A DNA stretch of 64,000 bases, taken from Fulvimarina sp. (lineage in GTDB: Bacteria; Pseudomonadota; Alphaproteobacteria; Rhizobiales; Rhizobiaceae). The notes beneath the pieces were generated by a model. The model did no database searches. It worked only from the letters and a program-made list of their open reading frames with translations, and was not told where the DNA came from. The position numbers and the translations under genes were made by a program. Where the stretch lies: assembly GCA_002700095.1 (NCBI GenBank), contig PACL01000026.1, forward strand, positions 45,847-109,846, written 5' to 3'. Shown here one piece after another: positions 56,181 through 64,000 of this stretch. Position 1 is the stretch's first letter; the number at the start of each line of letters is the position of its first letter.

Positions 56181-56363
56181 GTCGTCCCGCGCCCCTTTTG
56201 TGCCGGAGTTGACATGATCGGGGCCTGCGAGCAAGACCCGGAGCATGGTCGAGCGTTTCGCAAGCTGTTTCGAGGACGCGGCAGGAGACCCGCGACGGGT
56301 CGCACCTGGCAGGGCGGCGAAATCCGCGCCGGCCAGCCTAACCCCTTGTTCGGGGAGGCGCGC

Positions 56364-56930
56364 ATGACGATCCCGAACCTCATCTCGATCGCCCGGCTCC
56401 TCGCCGTGCCGGTGATGATCTGGGCGCTGATCGGCGGCAACTGGCCGCTCGCTTTCGCGACCTTCGTCGTCGCCGGAATCTCCGATGCGGTGGACGGGGC
56501 GATCGCCCGCCACTTCGACCAGCAGTCGACCCTCGGCCTCTATCTCGACCCGCTCGCCGACAAGGCGCTGCTGTCGACGGTCTTCATCGGCCTCGGCCTG
56601 CTCGGGCGGCTGCCGGACTGGCTGGTGATCGCCGTGGTCAGTCGCGACGTCTTGATCGTCGCCGCCTTCCTCCTCGCCTATGTGATGGGACTGCCGATGA
56701 CGGTGCGCCCGCTCTTCGTCTCCAAGGCGACGACGGCGGCGCAGATCGTGCTCGCGGCGGCGGTGCTGGGCGAATCGGCCTTCGAGTTTTCGCTCGGCTA
56801 CGGGATCGACCTCCTCGTCGCGGCGACACTGATCTTGACCGTCGCCTCGGCCGCCGCCTATCTCACCGACTGGCTACGGCACATGGCCTCGCCCGACGAA
56901 GCCGAACCGAAAGACGACGGGAATCCATGA
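56364..56930 (+). CDS. CDP-alcohol phosphatidyltransferase family protein
   Basis: The product is 188 residues with about four to five hydrophobic segments. The catalytic motif D-G-x2-A-R-x8-G-x3-D-x3-D is complete in [18 protein letters not shown] followed by YLDPLADK. It resembles PgsA-type enzymes. It may be a cardiolipin synthase-like or second phosphatidylglycerol-phosphate synthase-like enzyme. It is coupled by ATGA to the PerM gene. Confidence 0.9.
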   Translation: MTIPNLISIARLLAVPVMIWALIGGNWPLAFATFVVAGISDAVDGAIARHFDQQSTLGLYLDPLADKALLSTVFIGLGLLGRLPDWLVIAVVSRDVLIVAAFLLAYVMGLPMTVRPLFVSKATTAAQIVLAAAVLGESAFEFSLGYGIDLLVAATLILTVASAAAYLTDWLRHMASPDEAEPKDDGNP

Positions 56931-58093
56931 CCGACCGCAGCGCGCTCATCCGGCGTCAGGTTCTCTTCTGGAGCGTCACCGCCCTGGTGGCGGTGCTCCT
57001 GCTCTGGCTGTTCTCCGGCATCCTCCTGCCCTTCGTCCTCGGCATGGTGATCGCCTATTTCCTCGATCCGGTGGCCGACTGGCTGGAGCGGCGCGGGCTG
57101 TCGCGCATGTGGGCGACGGTCCTGATCCTCGCCCTCTTCGTGGTGATCTTCACCGGCGTCATCGTCATCCTGGTACCGGTCATCGCCAACCAGATCGGCG
57201 GCTTCGCCGAGCGCGTCCCCGAATATGTCGACCGGATCCAGGTGATCCTCGAGGACGTCCGCACGAGTTCGATCGGCTGGCTGCTGCCGGAAGGCGAGGC
57301 CAACCTCAAGCAGGACCTCGGCAAGCTGGTCAGCGAGGGCTCGGGCATCATCTCGGCCTTCATCGCCTCCCTCTGGTCGTCGTCGCTGGCCGTCGTCAAC
57401 TTCGTCTCGCTGTTCGTCGTCACCCCGGTCGTCGCCTTCTACATGCTGCTCGACTGGGACCGGATGGTCGAGAAGATCGACGACTGGATCCCCCGCCAGC
57501 ATGTCGACACCGTGCGCCGCCTCGCCCGCGACATCGACCGCTCGGTGGCCGGCTTCCTGCGCGGCCAGGGCAGCCTCTGCCTCATCCTCGGCACCTTCTA
57601 CGGTGTCGGCCTGTCGCTGGTCGGGCTGAATTTCGGCCTCCTCATCGGCCTGTTCGCCGGGCTGGTCTCCTTCATCCCCTATGTCGGCTCGATCACCGGG
57701 CTGGTGCTGTCGGTCGGCGTCGCCCTGGTGCAGTTCTGGCCTGATTGGCCCTGGATCGTCGCCGTCGCGGCAGTGTTCTTCATCGGCCAGTTCATCGAGG
57801 GGAACATCCTGCAGCCCAAGCTCGTGGGCGCCTCCGTCGGCCTGCACCCGGTCTGGCTGATGTTCGCGCTGCTCGCCTTCGGCGCGATGTTCGGCTTCGT
57901 CGGGCTGCTGATCGCCGTGCCCTCGGCGGCGGCCGTCGGCGTCCTCGTCCGCTTCGCCCTGACGCAGTATCTCCAGAGCGAGATGTATTTCGGCCGCCAA
58001 CCGACGCGACAGGAGGCCGAGATGATCGACAACGACAGGGTGCCGCCGGCGCTTCCGGCGCGCTCGAGAGCCGGCATCGATCCGGCGGCGTGA
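56927..58093 (+). CDS. AI-2E/PerM family transporter
   Basis: The product is 388 residues with seven to eight hydrophobic segments. The central soluble part and the motif FYGVGLSLVGLNFGLLIGL, then FIPYVGSITGL, fit AI-2E/PerM proteins. Substrate is unknown; some members export autoinducer-2 or act as antiporters. The gene position before hdaA is conserved in Hyphomicrobiales. Confidence 0.92.
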   Translation: MTDRSALIRRQVLFWSVTALVAVLLLWLFSGILLPFVLGMVIAYFLDPVADWLERRGLSRMWATVLILALFVVIFTGVIVILVPVIANQIGGFAERVPEYVDRIQVILEDVRTSSIGWLLPEGEANLKQDLGKLVSEGSGIISAFIASLWSSSLAVVNFVSLFVVTPVVAFYMLLDWDRMVEKIDDWIPRQHVDTVRRLARDIDRSVAGFLRGQGSLCLILGTFYGVGLSLVGLNFGLLIGLFAGLVSFIPYVGSITGLVLSVGVALVQFWPDWPWIVAVAAVFFIGQFIEGNILQPKLVGASVGLHPVWLMFALLAFGAMFGFVGLLIAVPSAAAVGVLVRFALTQYLQSEMYFGRQPTRQEAEMIDNDRVPPALPARSRAGIDPAA

Positions 58094-58770
58094 GGCCCCA
58101 CGTGCCCCGGCAGCTGCCGCTCGACCTGCCGCATCGTCCGTCGCTGGAGCGGGACGACCTCGTCGTCTCGGCCGCCAACCGGCTGGCGGTGGAGGCGGTG
58201 GACGCCTGGCCGGACTGGTCGCACCCGGTCCTCCTCGTCACCGGGCCGCCCGGCTCCGGCAAGAGCCATCTCGCCGAGGTCTGGAGCATGGAGGCGGGGG
58301 CGAGGGTCGCCGAGGAAGGCAGCGTCGGCGACATCCTGAAGACGCCGGACTTCCGGGTGGTGGTGGACGACGTCGATCGCGGCGGCCTCGAGGAGGACGC
58401 GCTGTTCGCCCTTGTCAATGCGGCAAGGCTCGGCGGCGGCTGGCTGTTCCTGACCGGCCGCAGGCTGCCGGCGGCGATGGAGATCGCCACGCCGGACCTG
58501 CGCTCGCGCCTGTCGGCCGCCACCATCGTTCCCCTGGGGGCGCCGGACGATGCGCTCCTGACGGGGGTGCTCGCCAAGCTCTTCGCCGACCGGCAGATCG
58601 AGGTCGAGGCCGGCGCGCTGCGCTATCTGGTCGAGCGGATGGAGCGCTCGCTCGATGCAGCCCGGCGAATCGTCGCGGCGGTCGACCGGGAAGCATTGGC
58701 CGTCAAGGCACGGGTCACGCGTCCGTTGCTGCGCCGCGTTCTGGAGGAAGGGGGCTGGCATACGGGCTGA
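58090..58770 (+). CDS. hdaA: DnaA-like AAA+ protein, probable replication regulator HdaA
   Basis: The product is 226 residues. QLPLDLP near the amino terminus is a beta-clamp-binding motif, as in Hda. Walker A is [10 protein letters not shown] and Walker B VVVDDVD; the C-terminal DNA-binding domain of DnaA is absent. Hda stimulates ATP hydrolysis on DnaA after initiation and prevents re-firing. GTG at 58090 overlaps the perM stop (GTGA); GTG at 58102 is an alternative start. Confidence 0.9.
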   Translation: MRPHVPRQLPLDLPHRPSLERDDLVVSAANRLAVEAVDAWPDWSHPVLLVTGPPGSGKSHLAEVWSMEAGARVAEEGSVGDILKTPDFRVVVDDVDRGGLEEDALFALVNAARLGGGWLFLTGRRLPAAMEIATPDLRSRLSAATIVPLGAPDDALLTGVLAKLFADRQIEVEAGALRYLVERMERSLDAARRIVAAVDREALAVKARVTRPLLRRVLEEGGWHTG

Positions 58771-58834
58771 TCGCCATGTCATGAAACCGTCTTGCCCGAT
58801 GGTTAGGCGAGGGGCAGATGAAGGGGATGAGACG

Positions 58835-61339
58835 ATGAGCGACGAGGACGGCACCCGCACCCCGGAGACCCCGGCAGAAACCCCGGCCAAGACCGAGGCA
58901 GGGAGTGAGCGGGCGAGCGAAGTCTCGCAGCCCGCGGCCCCCGCCAAGCGGGCCCCGCGGCGCCAGCGGTCGGCCCCCGCCGCCAGCCGCACCCGCACTC
59001 GTACCACTGCTGCCGCCGCATCCAAGGCGAAACAGGCCGAGCCCGACGCCGACAGGCGCTCGGCAGCCGTGGCCATGAACATCGAGCCGGCCATGCACGC
59101 GACGACGGATCCGACCGCGGCGCTGGTCTCCGAAGCTGCGATGATCCTCGCCGACGTACCGGCGGCGAATCAGCAGTCCGACAGGCCGGCCGGCGGTGAC
59201 GCCGAACTGCCGGCGGATCGCTACATCAACCGCGAACTGTCCTGGCTGCAGTTCAATCGCCGGGTTCTCGACGAATCCCAGAACGAATCCCATCCGCTGC
59301 TGGAGCGGGTGCGGTTCCTGTCGATCTCGGCCGACAATCTCGACGAGTTCTTCATGGTGCGCGTCGCCGGCCTTGCCGGACAGGTCCGCGAGAAGGTGCC
59401 GGTGCGCTCGATCGACGGCATGACGCCGCAGGAACAGCTCGACCGCATCCTCGAAGCCGTCACCGAGCTGCAGAGCGAGCAGCAGGCCTCGCTCGCCGGG
59501 CTGATGAAGGCGCTGCGGGCCGAGAAGATCATGATCGTCGGCGCCGGCGACTTGAAGGGTGAGGACCGCGCCTGGCTGCAGCGCGTCTTCGAGGAACGAA
59601 TCTTCCCGATCCTGACGCCCCTGTCGATTGATCCGGCGCACCCGTTCCCGTTCATCCCCAATCTCGGCTTCTCGATCGCGCTGTCTCTGGTGCGTGAGCG
59701 CGACTCCAGCGGCATGAACGCGCTCCTGCGCCTGCCCGTGGCGCTGCAGCGCTTCGTCGAGATGCCGCTGACCGCCAACGGAACGGCGCGCTTCGTGCCG
59801 CTCGAGAGCGTCGTCGCCCTGTTCATCGGCAAGCTCTTCCCGGGCTATCGGGTGAAGGGCTCGGGCACCTTCCGCATCATCCGCGACTCGGACATCGAGG
59901 TGGAGGAAGAGGCCGAGGATCTGGTCCGCCTGTTCGAGAGCGCGCTGAAGCGCCGGCGCCGGGGCTCGGTGATCCGCATCGAGTTCGATTCGGTGATGCC
60001 GGAGACCCTGCGCAACTTCGTCGCCGCCGAGCTCGAGGTGCCGGAATCGCGCATCTCGGTGATGGACGGCATGCTGGCCCTCGATTCCATGTCGCAGCTG
60101 TGCAAGCTGCCCCGCGACGATCTGAAGTTCCAGCCCTACATCCCTCGCTTTCCCGAGCGCATCCGCGAGCACAATGGCGACTGCTTTGCGGCGATCCGGG
60201 AGAAGGACATCATCGTCCACCACCCGTATGAATCCTTCGACGTGGTGGTCCAGTTCCTGCGCCAGGCGGCCGGCGATCCGAACGTCATTGCGATCAAGCA
60301 GACCCTCTACCGCACGTCGAACGATTCGCCGATCGTGCGGGCGCTGATCGACGCCGCCGAGGCGGGCAAGTCGGTGACGGCGCTGATCGAACTGAAGGCG
60401 CGGTTCGACGAGGAGGCCAACATCCGCTGGGCCCGCGACATGGAGCGGGCGGGCGTGCAGGTGGTCTTCGGCTTCATCGAGAAGAAGACCCACGCCAAGC
60501 TGTCGCTGGTCATCCGGCGGGAGGAGGGCAAGCTCGTGACCTTCTGCCACATCGGGACCGGCAACTATCATCCGATCACCGCGAAGATCTATACCGACCT
60601 CTCCTACTTCACCGCCGATCCGGACATCGCCCACGACGTCGGCCTCGTCTTCAACTACATCACCGGCTATGCCGAGCCCTCCGAGGTCAAGCGCCTCGCC
60701 GTCTCGCCGGTGACGATGCGCTCCAAGATCGTCGGCCACATCGAGGACGAGATCGCCCATGTGCGGGCCGGCCGGCCCGGCCAGATCTGGATGAAGATGA
60801 ATTCTCTCGTCGATGGTGCGGTGATCGACGCGCTCTACCGGGCGAGCCAGGCCGGCGTCGAGATCGACCTCGTGGTGCGCGGCATCTGCTGCCTGAAGCC
60901 GCGGGTGCCGGGCCTGTCCGACAACATCCGCGTCAAGTCGATCGTCGGGCGCTTCCTCGAGCACAGCCGCATCTTCTGCTACGGCAACGGCCACGGGCTG
61001 CCCTCGGAGCAGGCGATCGTCTATCTCGGTTCGGCCGACATGATGCCGCGCAACCTCGACCGGCGGGTCGAGGTGCTGGTGCCGATCACCAATCCGACGG
61101 TGCACAGCCAGATCCTGTCGCAGATCATGCTGGGCAACATCCTTGACAACCAGCAGAGCTGGTCCGTAGCTGCCGACGGGTCTTCGCGCCGGATTGTCGC
61201 GTCGCCGGGGGAACAGCCCTTCAACGCCCAACGTTACTTCATGACCAACCCGAGCCTGTCGGGTCGTGGCAAAGCGCTGAAGACGGATGCCCCAAGACTT
61301 ATCGCAAGGCAGAAGGCCGAGCACGGCCGCTTTGACTGA
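58835..61339 (+). CDS. ppk: Polyphosphate kinase 1 with long disordered N-terminus
   Basis: The product is 834 residues from the ATG at 58835. The first ~125 residues are rich in Ala, Pro, Arg, Thr and Ser ([20 protein letters not shown]), not usual for Ppk. The kinase starts at [18 protein letters not shown]. The catalytic His is in [13 protein letters not shown] and HIGTGNYHP lies nearby. It makes polyphosphate from ATP. An internal ATG at 59075 would remove the first 80 residues. It overlaps ppx. Confidence 0.95.
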   Translation: MSDEDGTRTPETPAETPAKTEAGSERASEVSQPAAPAKRAPRRQRSAPAASRTRTRTTAAAASKAKQAEPDADRRSAAVAMNIEPAMHATTDPTAALVSEAAMILADVPAANQQSDRPAGGDAELPADRYINRELSWLQFNRRVLDESQNESHPLLERVRFLSISADNLDEFFMVRVAGLAGQVREKVPVRSIDGMTPQEQLDRILEAVTELQSEQQASLAGLMKALRAEKIMIVGAGDLKGEDRAWLQRVFEERIFPILTPLSIDPAHPFPFIPNLGFSIALSLVRERDSSGMNALLRLPVALQRFVEMPLTANGTARFVPLESVVALFIGKLFPGYRVKGSGTFRIIRDSDIEVEEEAEDLVRLFESALKRRRRGSVIRIEFDSVMPETLRNFVAAELEVPESRISVMDGMLALDSMSQLCKLPRDDLKFQPYIPRFPERIREHNGDCFAAIREKDIIVHHPYESFDVVVQFLRQAAGDPNVIAIKQTLYRTSNDSPIVRALIDAAEAGKSVTALIELKARFDEEANIRWARDMERAGVQVVFGFIEKKTHAKLSLVIRREEGKLVTFCHIGTGNYHPITAKIYTDLSYFTADPDIAHDVGLVFNYITGYAEPSEVKRLAVSPVTMRSKIVGHIEDEIAHVRAGRPGQIWMKMNSLVDGAVIDALYRASQAGVEIDLVVRGICCLKPRVPGLSDNIRVKSIVGRFLEHSRIFCYGNGHGLPSEQAIVYLGSADMMPRNLDRRVEVLVPITNPTVHSQILSQIMLGNILDNQQSWSVAADGSSRRIVASPGEQPFNAQRYFMTNPSLSGRGKALKTDAPRLIARQKAEHGRFD

Positions 61340-62846
61340 CGAACTCGCTCCCGGGCGCCTGCCGGGGCGCACGCCCGTCGGCGTGATCGACATCGGCTCC
61401 AACTCGGTGCGCCTGGTCATCTACGAAGGCATGGCGCGCTCGTTGACGGTGCTGTTCAACGAGAAGGTGCTCAGCGGCCTCGGCAAGGGGCTGGCCCAGA
61501 CCAACCGCCTCGACGGCCAGGCGGTGGAGAGCGCGCTCGCGGCGCTGCGCCGCTTCACGCTGCTGGCGCGGCAGGCCGGCGTCGTGGATCTCTATCCGAT
61601 CGCAACCGCGGCAGCCCGCGAGGCGCAGAACGGACCGGACTTCATCGCCGCGGCCGAAGCCGTGCTTGGACGCCAGATCACCATTCTCTCCGGCGCCGAC
61701 GAGGCGCGCGGGGCCGCCCATGGCGTCCTCGCCGGTTTCCATCGGCCGGACGGCATCGTCGGCGATCTTGGCGGCGGCAGCCTCGAACTGATCGAGGTGA
61801 CGCCGGACGGGCTCGGCGAGGGAATCACCACGCCGCTCGGCGGCCTTCGCCTGCGCGATCTGGCGGGCGGCGATTTCGCCAAGGCGCAGGCGATCGCCGA
61901 CAGCCATGTGTCCGCCTCGCCCTTGGCCGGACGCGGCGAGGGGCGGGCCTTCTTTGCCGTCGGCGGCACCTGGCGCAACCTCGCCAAGCTGCACATGGAG
62001 CAGAACAACTATCCGCTTCACGTGATGCATGCCTACGAGATGCCGACCGTCGGGCTGGACGCGTTCCTCGACGCCGTCATCAAGTCCGATCCGGAGAAGC
62101 TGCCGGGCATCGCGGCGGTGTCGAAGTCGCGGCGCTCGCTGCTCGCCTATGGCGCGGTCGCGCTCCGCAGCGTCCTGCGTTTCGTCAGGCCGCAGAAGAT
62201 CGTGATGTCGGCGCTCGGGGTGCGCGAGGGCTTTCTCTACGACAGGCTGCCGGAGGAGGAGCGGGCGGAGGATCCGCTGCTGGCGAGCGCCTGGGAGCTG
62301 GCGATGCTGCGCTCGCGCTCGCCCGAGCATGCGCGCGAGCTGGTCGACTGGTCGCGCCGAAGCTTCGAGGCGCTGTCGATCGACGAGACGCCGGAGGAAG
62401 AGCGGCTGCGCGTCGCCGCCTGCCTTCTCGCCGACATCGGCTGGCGTGCCCATCCCGACTATCGCGGCAAGCAGGCGCTGTCGATCATCGCCCATGCGGC
62501 GATGCCGGCGGTGGACCATCGCGGCCGGGCGTTTCTCGGCCTCACCAATTTCTACCGCCACGAGGGCAGCCTCGAACAGCAGCACATCCCCGAGCTCGAG
62601 AGTCTCGCCGGCGAGCGGCTGCTGAAGCGGGCGCAGATCCTCGCCTCGCTGTTCCGCGTGACCTATCTCCTGACGGCATCGATGCCCGGGGTCCTCGACC
62701 AGATCAAATGGGCGCAGGACCCGCGCGGCGGCTTCACGCTGGTATTGCCGGCCCATCTCGCCGACCTGACCGGGGAGCGCCCGGAGGGCCGGCTGCAGCA
62801 ATTCGCCAAGGTCGTCGAGAAGACCTTGCGGATGGAGGCGCGCTGA
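61287..62846 (+). CDS. ppx: Exopolyphosphatase, Ppx/GppA family
   Basis: The product is 519 residues. [18 protein letters not shown] and [14 protein letters not shown] are phosphate-loop motifs of the Ppx/GppA fold. It hydrolyses polyphosphate from the end, or pppGpp. The ATG at 61287 lies 53 bases inside ppk; a TTG at 61332 is also possible, nearly flush with the ppk stop. Confidence 0.94.
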   Translation: MPQDLSQGRRPSTAALTDELAPGRLPGRTPVGVIDIGSNSVRLVIYEGMARSLTVLFNEKVLSGLGKGLAQTNRLDGQAVESALAALRRFTLLARQAGVVDLYPIATAAAREAQNGPDFIAAAEAVLGRQITILSGADEARGAAHGVLAGFHRPDGIVGDLGGGSLELIEVTPDGLGEGITTPLGGLRLRDLAGGDFAKAQAIADSHVSASPLAGRGEGRAFFAVGGTWRNLAKLHMEQNNYPLHVMHAYEMPTVGLDAFLDAVIKSDPEKLPGIAAVSKSRRSLLAYGAVALRSVLRFVRPQKIVMSALGVREGFLYDRLPEEERAEDPLLASAWELAMLRSRSPEHARELVDWSRRSFEALSIDETPEEERLRVAACLLADIGWRAHPDYRGKQALSIIAHAAMPAVDHRGRAFLGLTNFYRHEGSLEQQHIPELESLAGERLLKRAQILASLFRVTYLLTASMPGVLDQIKWAQDPRGGFTLVLPAHLADLTGERPEGRLQQFAKVVEKTLRMEAR

Positions 62847-62909
62847 CCGCGTGCCTGCCGGTGAGCCGGCGAGCACAAGAGACGAGAGATGGCGCAGGAA
62901 GGAGGGCGG

Positions 62910-63404
62910 ATGCAGACCTTCGACTTCGAGCCCGACGACACGATGCCGGGCAGCCCGCTGCCGCTGATCCTCCTCGCCGGCGCGATCCCCGCGGGCGAGG
63001 CGACGCCCGACGGTGTGATGGCGCGTCTCGAGTCGAATGGCTGGCAGGGCAGCTGGGTCTACACCGTCTTCGACTATTGGCATTATCATGTGGAGGGCCA
63101 CGAGGTGCTGGCCTGCATCGCGGGCCGGGCGACCGTCGGCTTCGGCGGCGACGGCGGGGCCGAGGTGGCGATGCAGCCCGGCGACGTGGTGATCATCCCG
63201 GCCGGTGTCGGCCACAAGCGGCTGTCGGGCGACAGCAGCTTCCGGGTCGTCGGGGCCTATCCGCCCGGACAGACCGGCGCGATCACCCGGGCCGGCGCCG
63301 TGTCGGTCGCGGAGGCGGCACGGCAGATCGCGGACCTGCCCTTGCCGCAGACCGACCCCGTCTCCGGCAAAGCCCCAGGCGTCGTCGCGGCCTGGCGGAA
63401 GTGA
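62910..63404 (+). CDS. Cupin-domain protein
   Basis: The product is 164 residues from the ATG at 62910, which has a strong GGAGG just upstream; an ATG at 62889 is an alternative. The first cupin motif is YHVEGHEVLACIAG and the second MQPGDVVIIPAGVGHKRL. A metal ion could bind the His and Glu residues. Substrate unknown. Confidence 0.85.
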   Translation: MQTFDFEPDDTMPGSPLPLILLAGAIPAGEATPDGVMARLESNGWQGSWVYTVFDYWHYHVEGHEVLACIAGRATVGFGGDGGAEVAMQPGDVVIIPAGVGHKRLSGDSSFRVVGAYPPGQTGAITRAGAVSVAEAARQIADLPLPQTDPVSGKAPGVVAAWRK

Positions 63405-63541
63405 GCGGCGGCTTCTCGCCGCGATTGCGGGAAATATGTGGCGAAAGCCGGGTTTTTCCCCGCTTCACCCTTCCACTCGGTCGTGAAGGATGAAATAGAG
63501 AAGGCCTCCTCCAAACTTCCAGCCGCAAGTCAGTTCAGTCC

Positions 63542-64000
63542 ATGTCCGTCGTCAATCCTCCCGTCCCTTCCGCTGCGACCGCCGCATCGGAGGCGGAGGC
63601 GCCGCCGGAACGGGAAGTGACGCTGAAGGTCATGCTGGTGCTGGCGCTCGTCGTCGGCATTGTCGCCGGGATCGGCGCGATCTTCTTCAAGTACCTGATC
63701 GCCGCCATCTACAATCTCGCCTTCTACGGCGTCTTCACCCTGCATCTCGATCCGAACGCCTACGGGCCGCCCAGCCCCTTCGGCGCCGGCATCATCCTCG
63801 TTCCGGTGATCGGCGGTCTTATCGTCGTCTGGCTGGTGCGCAGCTTCGCGCCCGAGGCCAAGGGCCACGGCGTGCCGGAGGTGATGTTCGCGATCTACCA
63901 TCAGAACGGCAATGTCCGCGGCGTCGTCGCCCTGGTGAAGTCGCTGGCCTCGGCGATCTCCATCGGCACCGGCGCCTCGGTCGGCCGCGAGGGGCCGATC
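63542..64000 (+). CDS. ClC-family chloride channel/antiporter, 5' part only
   Basis: The gene runs off the right edge. The first ~153 residues include a first helix (VMLVLALVVGIVAGIGAIFF), KGHGVPEVM (matching the GKGxPE region) and GTGASVGREGPI, the GREGP selectivity-filter motif. A short Pro/Ala/Glu-rich lead precedes the first helix. The family moves chloride, often exchanging it for protons. Confidence 0.93.
   Translation, partial: MSVVNPPVPSAATAASEAEAPPEREVTLKVMLVLALVVGIVAGIGAIFFKYLIAAIYNLAFYGVFTLHLDPNAYGPPSPFGAGIILVPVIGGLIVVWLVRSFAPEAKGHGVPEVMFAIYHQNGNVRGVVALVKSLASAISIGTGASVGREGPI

Noticed and set aside
57745..58770. 341-codon version of the HdaA gene starting inside perM
   Set aside because: The first ~115 residues are the shadow of perM. 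Conserved Hda sequence begins only at QLPLDLP.

Overview
The window is high-GC DNA with dense, often 4-base-overlapping genes. The gene set (iol regulon with an IolC-DUF2090 fusion, DUF2948-hisD-UPF0262, purMN beside hdaA-ppk-ppx, DUF4424, a RpiR-type inositol regulator) points to an alphaproteobacterium of the Hyphomicrobiales (Rhizobiales), perhaps near Aurantimonadaceae. The order is well supported by gene content; the family is a guess.

Layout. 1-3 kb: the end of a GGDEF-EAL protein, converging on a gene that fuses a multi-spanning transporter-like membrane domain to a hotdog thioesterase domain. 3-12 kb: one minus-strand operon of eight genes (oligopeptide-type ABC importer, two M20 hydrolases, a PLP aminotransferase), followed by a GntR/FCD regulator and perfect palindromes that could be operators. 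13.5-16.1 kb: a genomic scar with a truncated siderophore-type ABC ATPase, a frameshifted phage terminase, an AT-rich stretch and a clipped DUF4102 integrase, all beside the 3' end of tRNA-Thr(CGT). 16.4-17.2 kb: a DEDDh exonuclease. 17.2-30 kb: inositol catabolism (iolB, iolE, iolD, iolC-DUF2090, an ABC inositol importer, a RpiR regulator, and divergent MocA-type dehydrogenase, iolG and a TIM-barrel isomerase). Two GGAA-N6-TTCC palindromes mark the likely regulator sites. iolA is not in the window.

30-39 kb: housekeeping and accessory genes: pyrC, a DUF4424 secreted protein, a two-gene TRAP transporter whose large subunit has a long low-complexity tail, an orphan small HTH protein, a small secreted repeat protein, a LysR regulator, recX and a DJ-1/PfpI protein. 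39-50.5 kb: an exopolysaccharide locus with a Wzz/GumC-type chain-length protein, GH10 glycanase, flippase, four glycosyltransferase-type genes, a Wzy/ExoQ-type polymerase and an acyltransferase.

50.8-64 kb: core genes: DUF2948-hisD-UPF0262-low-molecular-weight phosphatase, an I78-type inhibitor lipoprotein, purM-purN, then a plus-strand run of a CDP-alcohol phosphotransferase, a PerM-type transporter, hdaA, ppk and ppx, a cupin protein and the start of a ClC channel.

No CRISPR array, intact insertion sequence, intact prophage or rRNA gene was seen. The most unusual items are the transporter-thioesterase fusion, the import-hydrolyse-transaminate operon, the layered scar at tRNA-Thr, and two proteins with short repeated motifs (FGLPPL in the TRAP tail; VPGSGA in the small secreted protein).
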